64,000 nucleotides of DNA from Oncomelania hupensis (Eukaryota; Mollusca; Gastropoda; Littorinimorpha; Pomatiopsidae): assembly GCA_036898135.1 (NCBI GenBank), contig CM072522.1, forward strand, positions 7,771,186 through 7,835,185. Direction: 5' to 3'. The translations under genes were made by a program, and so were the position numbers. Shown here piece by piece: positions 11,726 to 20,818 of this stretch. Under the pieces are notes generated by a model. The model searched no databases. It saw nothing but the letters and a program-made list of their open reading frames with translations, and was not told the DNA's origin. Within the stretch, counting starts at the first letter, position 1; every line of letters begins with the position of its first letter.

Positions 11726-14700
11726 CTAGTTTGTCCGTTGTGCCAGTCGTGCAGAACGCCGAAGATCAATCGGAGTTCTTCCTGGGGCGGCCATCTGCGC
11801 TGGGGGTGCCTGCACCAAAGGCGCTGGCTCCCATGCAGAGGCTGGCCCGTTGTGGTTGATGGTGACCATGGTAGGAGGGAGAGAGTCAGGAAAACTCCCC
11901 ATCCAGGTCTCAGGCTCTCCTTCGTCGCTCTCGCTGGAAAGCATGGTCTCGAGTGGGTCAGGAGGTGGGATGAGCAGATAAAAGTGTTGACCCACGGGCT
12001 GGAGATCTCTTCTGTTCACCACCCGCTCTGGCCCACCTGCTACTGGCTGGATGGTGTAGACGTGCAGGCGGGGATCCCGGCGGGCGGTGACGCGATGCAG
12101 CTCAGGTCGCCAGAAGTCCTGGATTTTGTTCCGACCCATCACTCTGTTTCTGGTGTAGACGTAGTCTCCGACGGCCAAGGGATGGTCAGCTGCTCTTTGG
12201 ACGGCGAGTTTAGTCCTGGTCTCGGCGGCTCTCACCAGTTGTTGGTACGCCCGTCTGTGAGCATCAAGGAGTCGCTGCCGATGCTGTTGGACCCAGTCCA
12301 CGGCTCCAGTTGCTGCAGGTTCTTGTCGTCCAAGCAAGTCATCCACAGGCAGTCGCGGTTCCTGCCCGAAGAGCAGAAAGTGCGGGGAGAAGCCTGTGGA
12401 CGCGTGTGGAGTGTTGTTGTAGGCTTGGACGACTTCTGCAATGTGCTGGGGCCATCGTCGTTTCTGGTCCGCAGGGAGGGTGCGCAGCAGGTCATGGAGC
12501 GTACGGTTGAAACGCTCGCATTGTCCATTTCCTTCAGGATGGTAAGGAGTGGTGTGCGACTTGCTGATGCCATAGGATGCACACAACTCCTTGACCAATT
12601 TGGACTCGAAATCTCGACCCTGGTCGCTGTGGATTCTTTCTGGCACGCCGTATTTCTGGAACCAGTCGCTGACTAGAACTTTGGCCACCGTCTGTGCTTC
12701 CTGGTTTCGAGTTGGAACAGCCTGTGTGAACTTGGAGAAAACGTCCGTAAGGATGAGAACGTTCTCTCGGCCGTCGGTTGCAGGCTCCAGTCTGGTAAAG
12801 TCGATGGCCAATATCTGCAGAGGGCGGCTGGCCAGGACAGGAGTCGACGTGGTCTTGAGTGGTACAGGACGTCGACTGATGATGCAGGTGTTGCAGTTGG
12901 CCACATACTGCTTGACATCGCTGTGCATGTCAGGCCAGTAGACTCTTGGTCGCAGGAGTGTCATGGTGCGCTCGAAACCCTGATGTCCCATCTTGTTGTG
13001 GATTGCTGCAAGGACATCTGGCCGCAATGAACTTGGTAGCACCAGTTGGTCCCATCTGCCCTGGATTGGATCTGTCACCTGACGATACAGCACACCATCT
13101 TTGCAGGTCAGTCGTGGCTGTTGCTTGAGTAGCAGTCGCAGTGGACGGCTGTCCCCAGGTGGAGGCTTGTTGGGCCAGGCTGCCAACACCGGCTGGATTC
13201 CAGGGTCCTCGAGCTGCTTCTGACGGAGATTCTCGGGTGACCTTTGCGGGATGATGAAATCTGGGTCAGCCGTGTCGCCGGACGCAAGATGATTCAGTTC
13301 AGGAAGGCGTTGGAGATCATTACTCTGTACATGCTGCTGCTGACAGGTCGCTGACATCTCGCAAGCATGTGCCACTTCTGCAGGCACCGGAGTCGACGTT
13401 GCGTGAAGTGGCAGGCGAGACAGCGCATCAGCCGGGTTGGTGACACCGGACCGATACTTGACGTCAAAGTTGAACTGCGACAGCTGTGACGCCCACCGCT
13501 GCTCGATGGCTCCAAGTTTGGCTGTTCTGAAGTGGACCAGAGGGTTGTTGTCGGTGAGGATGGTGAAGGTTGCCCCGAGGAGGTAATCTCGGAACTTCTC
13601 GGTGATGGCCCACTTCATAGCGAGAAACTCGAGCTTCATGCTACTGTACGCTGCTTGGTTCTTCTCAGTCGGTCTCAGTCTTCTGCTGGCGTAGGCGAGA
13701 ACCCGTCGCTGGCCGTCTTGTTCTTGGGACAGTATGGCACTGAGACCGTCATGGCTGGCATCAGTCTCCAAAAGGAACGGCTGGGTGAAGTCGGCATAAG
13801 CGAGGACTGGCGCCGTGGTAAGAGCCGTCTTCATCGCGCTGAACGCCTCTTGATGTTTAGACGTCCACAGGTGGGTGATGTCGGCTGTCTTCTTCCGTCG
13901 GAGCTTCGTTCCTTCCGCTGCTATGTCGTGTAGTGGACCAGCAATACGGGCAAATCCCTTGATGAAACGCCTGTAGTAGCTGGCGAAACCGAGGAAACTG
14001 CGCAGCTCGGTCGTTGTTCTGGGTATGGGCCACTGCTGGACGACTTCGACCTTCCCCGCTTCGCAGCTGACGCCATCGGCAGAGATCGTGTGCCCCAGGT
14101 AAGTGACCTCTCGTCTGAAGAACTGGCACTTCTCAACTCGCAGCTTTAGGCCGGTGTTGACGATACGTTGTAGAAGCCGATCAAGGTGCTGGAGGTGTTC
14201 ATCGAAAGTCTTTGAGTACACGAGCAGGTCGTCTAGGTAGACGAGCAGAAAACTGAAAATGAAGTCGGACATCGTCGTCTGCATGAGCCGTTGGAAAGTG
14301 GCGGGGGCCGAGATGAGACCCATGGGCATCCTGGTGTACTCATAGAGGCCCATAGGAGTGACGAAGGCCGTTTTATGTTGATCTCGGGGGTCCATGGCGA
14401 TTTGGTGGTACCCACTGGCCAGGTCCAAGGTGGAGAAGTATTGGGCCCCAACCAGCGCGTCAAAGGACTCCTGGATGCGTGGCAGCGGATACGCATCACC
14501 CACCGTCTTGGCGTTTAGGCGGCGATAGTCGACGCATAGCCGAACGGTCCCATCTTTCTTTCGCACAACGACGATTGGTGCCGCGTATGGACTGTGGCTC
14601 TCGACAATGATGTTTTTCTCCAGAAGGCCTTTGATGTGGTCTTGGATTTCCTTCAGCTGGTGAGGTGGGATGCGCCTGTAGGGTTGGGCGACGGGCACTT

Positions 14701-15652
14701 CGTCTCTCGTCCGCAGTTGATGTTGGACGATGTCCGTGTAGCCCAAATCCAACTCGTTTTGGACAAAGGCTTCTCTGTTCTTGTCCAGGACTTGTTGAAG
14801 AAGTTCCCGCTGTCTGGTTGTGCCATCGAAAGTGGGGCAGGAAATGGTGTTCTTGGGGATCTGTCCTGCTGGTGCTCCGATGGTGACCACCAGTTCATTT
14901 ACTGTGGCGGTGAATGCCACCTCGTCCTTTCCTTGGACATCGTCTACTGCCTGTAGTGACGCCAGTGGAGTCCGGGCTGGAAGGATGACGTCCACCTCTG
15001 AGAGATTGGCCACTCTCACGTATCGCCGTGAAACGTCACCGCTGACGAGGGTCGGGACGATCAGCAGACCTCCAGGCAGGGTTTGTGTTAAAGGTGCCGC
15101 CAGTAGCTGTCGCGTAGGCCGCTGCGTTGAGGTCACTCGCACAGTGGCCATGGCGAAAGGTGGAACCACTGTCTGTGTAGCTGTCTTGGCGATGCCTTGG
15201 ACCAAGGTGTTGTCATGTCGCACTTCTTGGATGGACGCAAACAGGCCTTGAGGTAAGCTGGTCGGTCTGGCTGTCATCCACTCTCCCAGGATGTTCATTC
15301 CGACCAACAGCGGCAGGCGTTTCTTGCGTTCCCTCATGACCGGTTCCGTGGGCTCCCTGACGACCAGGATGGGAACACTTGAAAACGTGGTCCCGTCCAA
15401 CTGCAGCTCGGCGACCAGGATACCGGAGTAGGGTACCTCTGCGCCGTTGACTGCCCGCAGCTTGAGGTGGGATGACTGAAGAGAAACGTCACCAAGATTC
15501 TCGGTGACCCAGGTCTCCGTCACAGTCGTTACCTCGCTGCCCGTGTCGAGGAGAGCTTGCACAGCTCGGCCATTGAGGCGTGCGGTTGTCGTGGGGCATT
15601 CGCCAATCAGCCTTTCACTGCCCTTGCCCCCCCGTTGCCTGAGTTTGGACAA
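11726..15652 (-). CDS. Retrotransposon Pol (protease-RT-RNase H-integrase)
   Basis: About 1308 residues, uninterrupted. Domains in order: aspartic protease with DTGSEV at residues 36-41; reverse transcriptase with LDLASGYHQ near 409 and the catalytic YLDD at 472-475; RNase H with the ETDAS block (Asp 631) and TDNNPL (Asp 701); integrase with an H-H-C-C zinc site (His 885, His 890, Cys 920, Cys 923) and catalytic D951, D1010, E1046. The C-terminus has a GPY/F-like segment and no chromodomain. The frame is the same as gag, entered two codons after the gag UAG. No ATG is present at that point (the codon at 15652 is TTG), so Pol is probably made as a Gag-Pol fusion. All catalytic residues look intact, so the element may be active. 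Confidence 0.95.
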   Translation of the reverse strand: MSKLRQRGGKGSERLIGECPTTTARLNGRAVQALLDTGSEVTTVTETWVTENLGDVSLQSSHLKLRAVNGAEVPYSGILVAELQLDGTTFSSVPILVVREPTEPVMRERKKRLPLLVGMNILGEWMTARPTSLPQGLFASIQEVRHDNTLVQGIAKTATQTVVPPFAMATVRVTSTQRPTRQLLAAPLTQTLPGGLLIVPTLVSGDVSRRYVRVANLSEVDVILPARTPLASLQAVDDVQGKDEVAFTATVNELVVTIGAPAGQIPKNTISCPTFDGTTRQRELLQQVLDKNREAFVQNELDLGYTDIVQHQLRTRDEVPVAQPYRRIPPHQLKEIQDHIKGLLEKNIIVESHSPYAAPIVVVRKKDGTVRLCVDYRRLNAKTVGDAYPLPRIQESFDALVGAQYFSTLDLASGYHQIAMDPRDQHKTAFVTPMGLYEYTRMPMGLISAPATFQRLMQTTMSDFIFSFLLVYLDDLLVYSKTFDEHLQHLDRLLQRIVNTGLKLRVEKCQFFRREVTYLGHTISADGVSCEAGKVEVVQQWPIPRTTTELRSFLGFASYYRRFIKGFARIAGPLHDIAAEGTKLRRKKTADITHLWTSKHQEAFSAMKTALTTAPVLAYADFTQPFLLETDASHDGLSAILSQEQDGQRRVLAYASRRLRPTEKNQAAYSSMKLEFLAMKWAITEKFRDYLLGATFTILTDNNPLVHFRTAKLGAIEQRWASQLSQFNFDVKYRSGVTNPADALSRLPLHATSTPVPAEVAHACEMSATCQQQHVQSNDLQRLPELNHLASGDTADPDFIIPQRSPENLRQKQLEDPGIQPVLAAWPNKPPPGDSRPLRLLLKQQPRLTCKDGVLYRQVTDPIQGRWDQLVLPSSLRPDVLAAIHNKMGHQGFERTMTLLRPRVYWPDMHSDVKQYVANCNTCIISRRPVPLKTTSTPVLASRPLQILAIDFTRLEPATDGRENVLILTDVFSKFTQAVPTRNQEAQTVAKVLVSDWFQKYGVPERIHSDQGRDFESKLVKELCASYGISKSHTTPYHPEGNGQCERFNRTLHDLLRTLPADQKRRWPQHIAEVVQAYNNTPHASTGFSPHFLLFGQEPRLPVDDLLGRQEPAATGAVDWVQQHRQRLLDAHRRAYQQLVRAAETRTKLAVQRAADHPLAVGDYVYTRNRVMGRNKIQDFWRPELHRVTARRDPRLHVYTIQPVAGGPERVVNRRDLQPVGQHFYLLIPPPDPLETMLSSESDEGEPETWMGSFPDSLPPTMVTINHNGPASAWEPAPLVQAPPAQMAAPGRTPIDLRRSARLAQRTN

Positions 15653-15661
15653 CGGGGGCTA
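15629..15661 (-). promoter_or_regulatory. Gag/Pol UAG codon followed by a 9-bp hairpin
   Basis: In element sense the gag stop TAG (15659-15661) is followed at once by CCCCCGTTG (15658-15650), a 12-nt loop, and CAACGGGGG (15637-15629), a perfect 9-bp stem. The base after UAG is C, a context known to be leaky. Pol continues in the same frame. This fits a programmed stop-codon readthrough signal, though the zero spacing differs from the classic 8-nt spacer before a pseudoknot. A simple nonsense mutation in a single Gag-Pol frame is the alternative. Confidence 0.55.
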
Positions 15662-16657
15662 GCAGTTTCCCTGCTGCCCTCGTGGTGCTTGCTGACCTCT
15701 TGGTGGTTGGACGTGGGGTTGTCTTTGAGGACAGCTCCTCTGGAGGTGGCCCCTTCGGCCGCAAAACCAGCAGATGGCGGTTCTGGTGTCACGTTGGGGA
15801 GCCGACTGTGGGCGTTGCTTTAGATGCTGCAGCTCCTTCTTCAGCTCCGCTATTTGACTCTGCAGAGCCGCCATTCCTTGGGGGTCGGGCACCGGCGTTG
15901 CCGTCTGCTGTTGGGTTGTCACGTTGTCGCCGTCACGGTCCTCCTCCTTCAGCCAGCGCTGGGCTTCCGCTCTGGCCTGCAGGTAGGAGGCATCCTCTCC
16001 CCTAATGATGCGGCGGAGCTCCCGTCGAAGGGCTTGTGATTGGAGCCCCTCAACGAACTTATCTCGCAGCATTTCGTCCGGGATGCTGCCGTCTTTTCTG
16101 GCGTTCGACCGCTGGGCCAGCTGTTGAAGATGATGGCCATATTGTAGCACGGTCTCACCTGCTCCTTGCTGCCGGCTGTGGAATCGGCTGAGAAGGCTGG
16201 TGACTCCCCTCTGGTCGGCGAACGTGTCCTCCAGGACACCCAGGGCCTCCTCTGCCGTTTTTACGTCTGCCCGCTGGATGATTTCCTGTCGGGCACAGCC
16301 GCGGAGAGATTGTAGCAGCCACTCCATAGCTGTACCCCCATCCAGCTGACAGTGGCCCAGGATCCGTCGCGCCTCCTGGGTGAAATCTTCGACGTCATCG
16401 CCATCCCCCGTGAAGGTTGGAAGTTTGGGGGGTGGCATCATCCACAGCTTCTGCATGTTCGAAGAGGGTGCGTGGGTGGAAGACATGTCACCTTGCGCCC
16501 CCTCTGATGTCCTCTCGTGACTGGATAGGCGATGAGGTGTGGTGTCACCTCTGTGGGCCCCTCCTTCCTGGATGATGGCAGTCTCCTCGCCCTCGCTTTC
16601 CACTGGTCGGTTTCTCAGCTGCTTCGCCTTCTTAGATGCCTTCCTAGGTTTTGTCAT
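15659..16657 (-). CDS. Retrotransposon Gag
   Basis: 332 residues from an ATG only 32 nt inside the 5' LTR, ending in UAG. The N-terminus is basic (KPRKASKKAK). The middle has the helical capsid-like region typical of gypsy Gag, with tryptophan and leucine-rich blocks. A single CCHC zinc knuckle sits near residues 296-309 (CWFCGRRGHLQRSC), followed by a basic, glutamine- and proline-rich tail. It packages the element RNA into particles. The same frame continues into pol beyond the stop. Confidence 0.93.
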   Translation of the reverse strand: MTKPRKASKKAKQLRNRPVESEGEETAIIQEGGAHRGDTTPHRLSSHERTSEGAQGDMSSTHAPSSNMQKLWMMPPPKLPTFTGDGDDVEDFTQEARRILGHCQLDGGTAMEWLLQSLRGCARQEIIQRADVKTAEEALGVLEDTFADQRGVTSLLSRFHSRQQGAGETVLQYGHHLQQLAQRSNARKDGSIPDEMLRDKFVEGLQSQALRRELRRIIRGEDASYLQARAEAQRWLKEEDRDGDNVTTQQQTATPVPDPQGMAALQSQIAELKKELQHLKQRPQSAPQRDTRTAICWFCGRRGHLQRSCPQRQPHVQPPRGQQAPRGQQGNC

Positions 16658-16666
16658 CTTTTAGGA

Positions 16667-16684
16667 ATCCTGCTCGCAGCGCCA
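16667..16684 (-). other. Primer-binding site, serine tRNA type
   Basis: On the plus strand ATCCTGCTCGCAGCGCCA matches the 3' end of a serine tRNA (T-arm end, acceptor stem, CCA) as I recall it. In element sense the site starts TGGCGCTGCG, 5 nt after the LTR. It primes minus-strand DNA synthesis. The tRNA identity rests on memory of metazoan tRNA-Ser(CGA/TGA) sequences. Confidence 0.8.
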
Positions 16685-16689
16685 AAATT

Positions 16690-17897
16690 TGTAGTGGTGT
16701 TGGTGGTGTGGTGTCTGGAGAGAAGATGGTGTTATGTGATGGAGGCTATGGTGAAGACACACATTCTCTCTCTCTCTCTCTCTTCCCCAACGCCAGTTCG
16801 GGATGACCGTTGAAAAATTATTTATTCGAAGTACATCATAGGCTACTAAGAGCAAAGGCATTGCGAGTGGCACGACCCTTATCTTCTGCTGGTGCCAGGT
16901 GCTCTCCCTCATGCCGATGTTTGTGTTTTGCTTTTATTTCGGACCGTCAGCCGTAGCGGCCGCGCTGCTTAAGCATTTCCCACCCGCTCCAAAATCTAGG
17001 CTCGCTGGCTAAGTTTGTGTTAATAACTAAACTTACTTTGACGCATAAGGCTAGAAACGCAAACGAATACTATACAAATTATATATTGGTAGAAACGCAA
17101 AAATACAACCTTTCTACTGTTATAACAATGTCGGACCTATCTGCTACGAAATAAAAATAATACGCAATTTAAGAGGGGGTTGGCTGCTGCTCCTAAGAAT
17201 GTCACGACTCTAAACTCATAATAACTCTTTAATTTAATACAATTATAAATAATAATAGTAATGACAAAGAAAGAACAACGTCTCCTCTTTTCAATGATAT
17301 ACAATATGGCATGGTTACTATTTTGTGTTCCGACTATGGCGAACTAAACTAGAAAACATCTAACACAACAACTTACAGTTACCTTTATAGCCTTCTGACA
17401 GCTTTTCACTGTTTCCCTTTCAATGTGTATGTCCCTATAAAACTAATATTTTATTTCCGTATCTACTATTAGAGAATGAACTAAGACATCGGAAAATATC
17501 ACACTAAGGTGTTACAGTTGAGAATCTTTGCTACACTAGCATCATACACAATTTATAATCTTATGTTTTGTAGGCAAGCGGGAAGGTCCGTTACAACCGG
17601 CCAAAATAATCAGCCTCAGCGGCAGCTGAGAAGTACAACAGCGCGGTGTCTTTATCAACATGATATGCATCGCGCTATCCTAAACATCGCGCTCTAATTC
17701 AAAATTGCTACATAAATCACAAATAAAGTTTATATATTCTAATAGAGAATTTAACGCTGCGTCTAATGGTTATATGCTTTAAAGGATCGGAAAAATGTAT
17801 ATCAAGTTATTTCATACAGTTAGTTTAAACATAACAGAGAACAAAGTTAGGCCTACATATCGTATGGTCAGAAATACTCGTAGCCAGCACGGCTACA
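16690..17897 (-). repeat. 5' LTR (element sense)
   Basis: 1208 bp with TGTAG/CTACA ends, near-identical to 9072-10277. It should hold the element promoter. In element sense a TATATAAAC sequence lies at about 17735, a candidate TATA box, but the start site cannot be fixed from sequence. Confidence 0.95.
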
Positions 17898-17941
17898 TAT
17901 AAATAGTGACATAACTCAAACTCCAATAAAGCGGCTTAAAT

Positions 17942-18410
17942 TTAGCAACCTGCTCTTTGATTCAATATTCGTCCAAACAAGAAAATAGAAGTTTGAAATA
18001 AAATTAAAAGAGAACTGTGCGTCACTATTGGAAGAGTGAAAAAAATAATCCCTATAAAACGGCTCAAATCAGACAACCTGCGTTTAGCTTTAGAGTTCAA
18101 TAACTGATTTAACTTATAGGCATTCGGGTGATTCCTGAAGTATTGAGATACTAAAGAAAGTCTGTTAAGAACCAAAACAGAATTTGTGCATCTAAACAGA
18201 TAATGAAATTCATCACCTAGTTCATCCAGATCACACAGATCTCTTTCTCTCTCTCTCTCTAACAAAGAAGCAAAGCCGAAAAAAGTACAAAGCTTAACGG
18301 TCGGATGTGAGCAACGAGTGCCCACTGTATCACCTTTTTTAATCAATGTCAAATTTCCCAGGTCAAACTCATTGTCACGGGGGGAAGTCCTTGAGACCCA
18401 AACTCTTTAC
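17942..18410 (-). pseudogene. LINE C-terminal remnant, minus strand
   Basis: The minus-strand frame contains DLCDLDELGDEFHYLFRC, the cysteine-histidine motif that ends many LINE reverse transcriptase proteins, followed by the usual FNQLLNS-like and L..LS.FIGIIF-like tail before a stop at 17942. A (CT)n microsatellite (18240-18260) interrupts the frame with an Arg-Glu repeat, and nothing recognisable lies upstream. It is a truncated dead copy, of a different LINE family from the one at 6800. Confidence 0.75.
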
Positions 18411-19105
18411 TAGTCCTATACAATACTGCAAGGGGAAACAAGAAGATTCACTCCACTCGTTGGCTTATTTCCCTTTACTCTCTGTGCTTATGGCGTGATT
18501 ACGCCCTTGGTTAGTTTTCCGTGCGTTTTCCATGTAAACTATACAGACTATAATTATCCCTTGTGCTCTCGTGCTATCAAAGCTACATGGGTGGTATTAG
18601 TGCGTAGCATATGGCAGTTTTCATGTCTGAACCCAGACACATCAGCAACGATCGTAACGTTCTTGGCAATCAATCGTCTCTTTTAAAAAAAAGAAAAGGA
18701 GAAAGGAAGGATAAGCACAAGCTGTAGAAAGGTATACACTTGATGCCCATCTGCCGCGCCGTGTAGCACCATGTGCTACTGAAACACCTTGGCAAAGTAG
18801 GATGTGCGAGTTGGAGGTTTTTGTTCTTTTCCTTTTTTCCCCAAGTGGGCCAGAATTTACATTTTGTCCATGTACTTTTTTTTAAACTGCACCTTTACAC
18901 CCTAATGTTTCACATTTTTACACTAGGTGTTTCTTCCTTCCTCCCCCCGCCCTCACCTTTCTTCTTCCACAACGACCTCACAAGTTAAGGTACTAGATAT
19001 TAATAGGCAGACTAATAGTTGGAAGTGAACTCTGGTTCTCTTGCTAGCGCTGCGCGCGTTAAGTCAGTAGGACCAAACCTCTATTTAACAAAGACTATAA
19101 ACGGA
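18411..19105. other. No gene recognised
   Basis: AT-rich and pyrimidine-rich non-coding sequence. No domain-bearing frame on either strand. Confidence 0.4.
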
Positions 19106-19200
19106 AAGAGGAAGAAGAAGAAGAAGAAGAAGAAGAAGAAGAAGAAGAAGAAGAAGAAGAAGATGAAAGAAAAAAACAAGAAGAAGAAGAAGAAAAAAGG
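19106..19200. repeat. (AAG)n microsatellite
   Basis: Long AAG array. The poly-Lys frame over it is not a gene. Confidence 0.95.
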
Positions 19201-19639
19201 AAAGAGGGAAGGAAGACAAGAACAGCATGTATGCTATGTACGCGCTTTTCTCCACCTCACTATTTAGGCTCAAAGCGTTGCGATCTATACCAGCCTACAA
19301 GCTCTCACAAGAGTAATAATAATAATACACGTTCTTTTAATGAAATTGCTCACAATTTCGTACTAGCAGTTTCGGGGGACCAATCTTCTGCATAGGCCAA
19401 CTACTAGGCCTGCTTTCTGCTCTGTAGGCGATCCATGTTTCCTGGCAAAACAACTACTAGGGGAAAAATACTACTGCCAGATTAGCGTCTAGCCTTTGAC
19501 CACCGTCCAAAAAGAATTTATGATGTGGCTAAATTTGGTTTCCTTGCACTTGGTGCCGCTGTGATCTCCGCCGGAGGCTGTGAAGTGGAGAACTCCATAC
19601 CAATTGGTATAAGGCTTAAACGGCGATAGGGGTACCCAG

Positions 19640-19705
19640 CGGAGGCTCAGTGGTTCTATTGCTCGCCTGCCATTCAGAAGAACCCGGGTTCGATTTTCTC
19701 TCGTT
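19640..19705 (+). repeat. tRNA-derived SINE fragment
   Basis: GGCTCAGTGGTTCTATTGCTCG resembles an A box and CCCGGGTTCGATTTT a B box, at tRNA-like spacing. There is no anticodon stem or acceptor pairing that would make it a functional tRNA. Confidence 0.55.
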
Positions 19706-19839
19706 GTCGTGTCGAGATATTTGATTGCTTTTGGTTCTTTTGGTTTCTTTATTTAACGGGAGTCAAGTTTCTGTAATGGCTCGTGCGTGTGTGTGTTTGT
19801 GTGTGTGTGAACTGTTGTTCTTTCCCATGCCTTTCTCTG

Positions 19840-19981
<142 letters not shown>

Positions 19982-20400
19982 TCCAGATTTGTTTGCTTCT
20001 TTGCATTACTTTGCGTTCACCCACAAAGAAGAAACTGGTTTGGCTCGCCTTTATATTTGGCATTCTTATATCACCCACAGTTTCCTTTTAAACGGAGAAG
20101 AACCACGGTGGTGCTTTACACGTGACAAGTCCTTTTCCGCTCGCCATTTTATGGTCTGAATGTGCTGATCTGCTTGATGAAAGAAATATATTTTGGTTCG
20201 ATACCTTTTAATGAGATTTTTAAAATTTGCAATAGTAAACACATATTTCAATTTGTACATGATGTTGGTTTGTTTTATCGCATATAGGTCATATCGTCTT
20301 GTTTATATTCTTGGCTAAATTTTATTAGTAAGACTGGTTTTATTTACATTTTTTTTATCATATTTAAATGTTAGCAGTTTATTTCGATTTTGCTTAGTTT

Positions 20401-20518
20401 TGTGTGGTCCTGATTTGGCTCTTTGCAGTCCGCTGGACCCCATAAACACTGAATATCTATCTATCTGTCTCTGTCTGTCTGTCTGACTGTCTGTCTCTCT
20501 CACCCTCTCCCTCCATCC
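20401..20518 (+). repeat. R600 3' end fragment and (TCTG)n
   Basis: TGGTCCTGATTTGGCTCTTT and CAGTCCGCTGGACCC are the 3' end of the R600 repeat (full copies at 23229, 37316, 51631, 55101, 60909). A TCTA/TCTG microsatellite follows. Confidence 0.7.
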
Positions 20519-20699
20519 CTCTCTTCCCCTCCTCCTTTTACCCTCTCCATCGTGTCAAAGCACGTTAAAGATTCCGGTCCTTTTGTTAAAGAGTCAGGTG
20601 AGGGTTCACACACATAAGCATTATATAATTATAGGTTGATCATGTTTGGCTCAGTTGTCCCGCGTTGTTGACAGTGCGCGTGATGTTGCAGTTGGGCGC

Positions 20700-20818
20700 C
20701 TTGCGATGGGGTGGGTAAGATGCCGATGTCGATCAGTAGCTTGAGCAGCTCTTTGAGTTATTCATCTTATTCTATCCTATCCTAACTCGAAAGTCGTTGG
20801 GGCACCACAGATGATCTT
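20700..20818 (-). repeat. SINE tail and LINE 3' end
   Basis: Plus-strand GATCAGTAGCTTGAGCAGCTCTTTGAG is a SINE-like tail. From about 20770, CTATCCTATCCTAACTCG followed by GGGGCACCACAGATGATC is the minus-strand 3' end of the same LINE as at 6800-7440. Confidence 0.7.

Larger units (their letters stand above)
9072..17897 (-). mobile_element. Complete Ty3/gypsy LTR retrotransposon
   Basis: An 8.8 kb element on the minus strand. It has two LTRs (9072-10277 and 16690-17897), each with short TGTAG...CTACA inverted ends, flanked by TATA on both sides (9068-9071 and 17898-17901). Gene order in element sense is 5' LTR (right), primer site, gag, pol with protease, reverse transcriptase, RNase H and integrase, then a non-coding AT-rich stretch and the 3' LTR. 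The order RT-RNase H-integrase places it in Ty3/gypsy. The LTRs differ by one substitution and a 2-bp microsatellite change, so insertion is very recent. No env-like frame is present. Confidence 0.95.

Noticed and set aside
11738..12676. 312-residue open frame on the plus strand opposite pol
   Set aside because: It is the antisense shadow of an intact, GC-rich pol gene and shows no domain.
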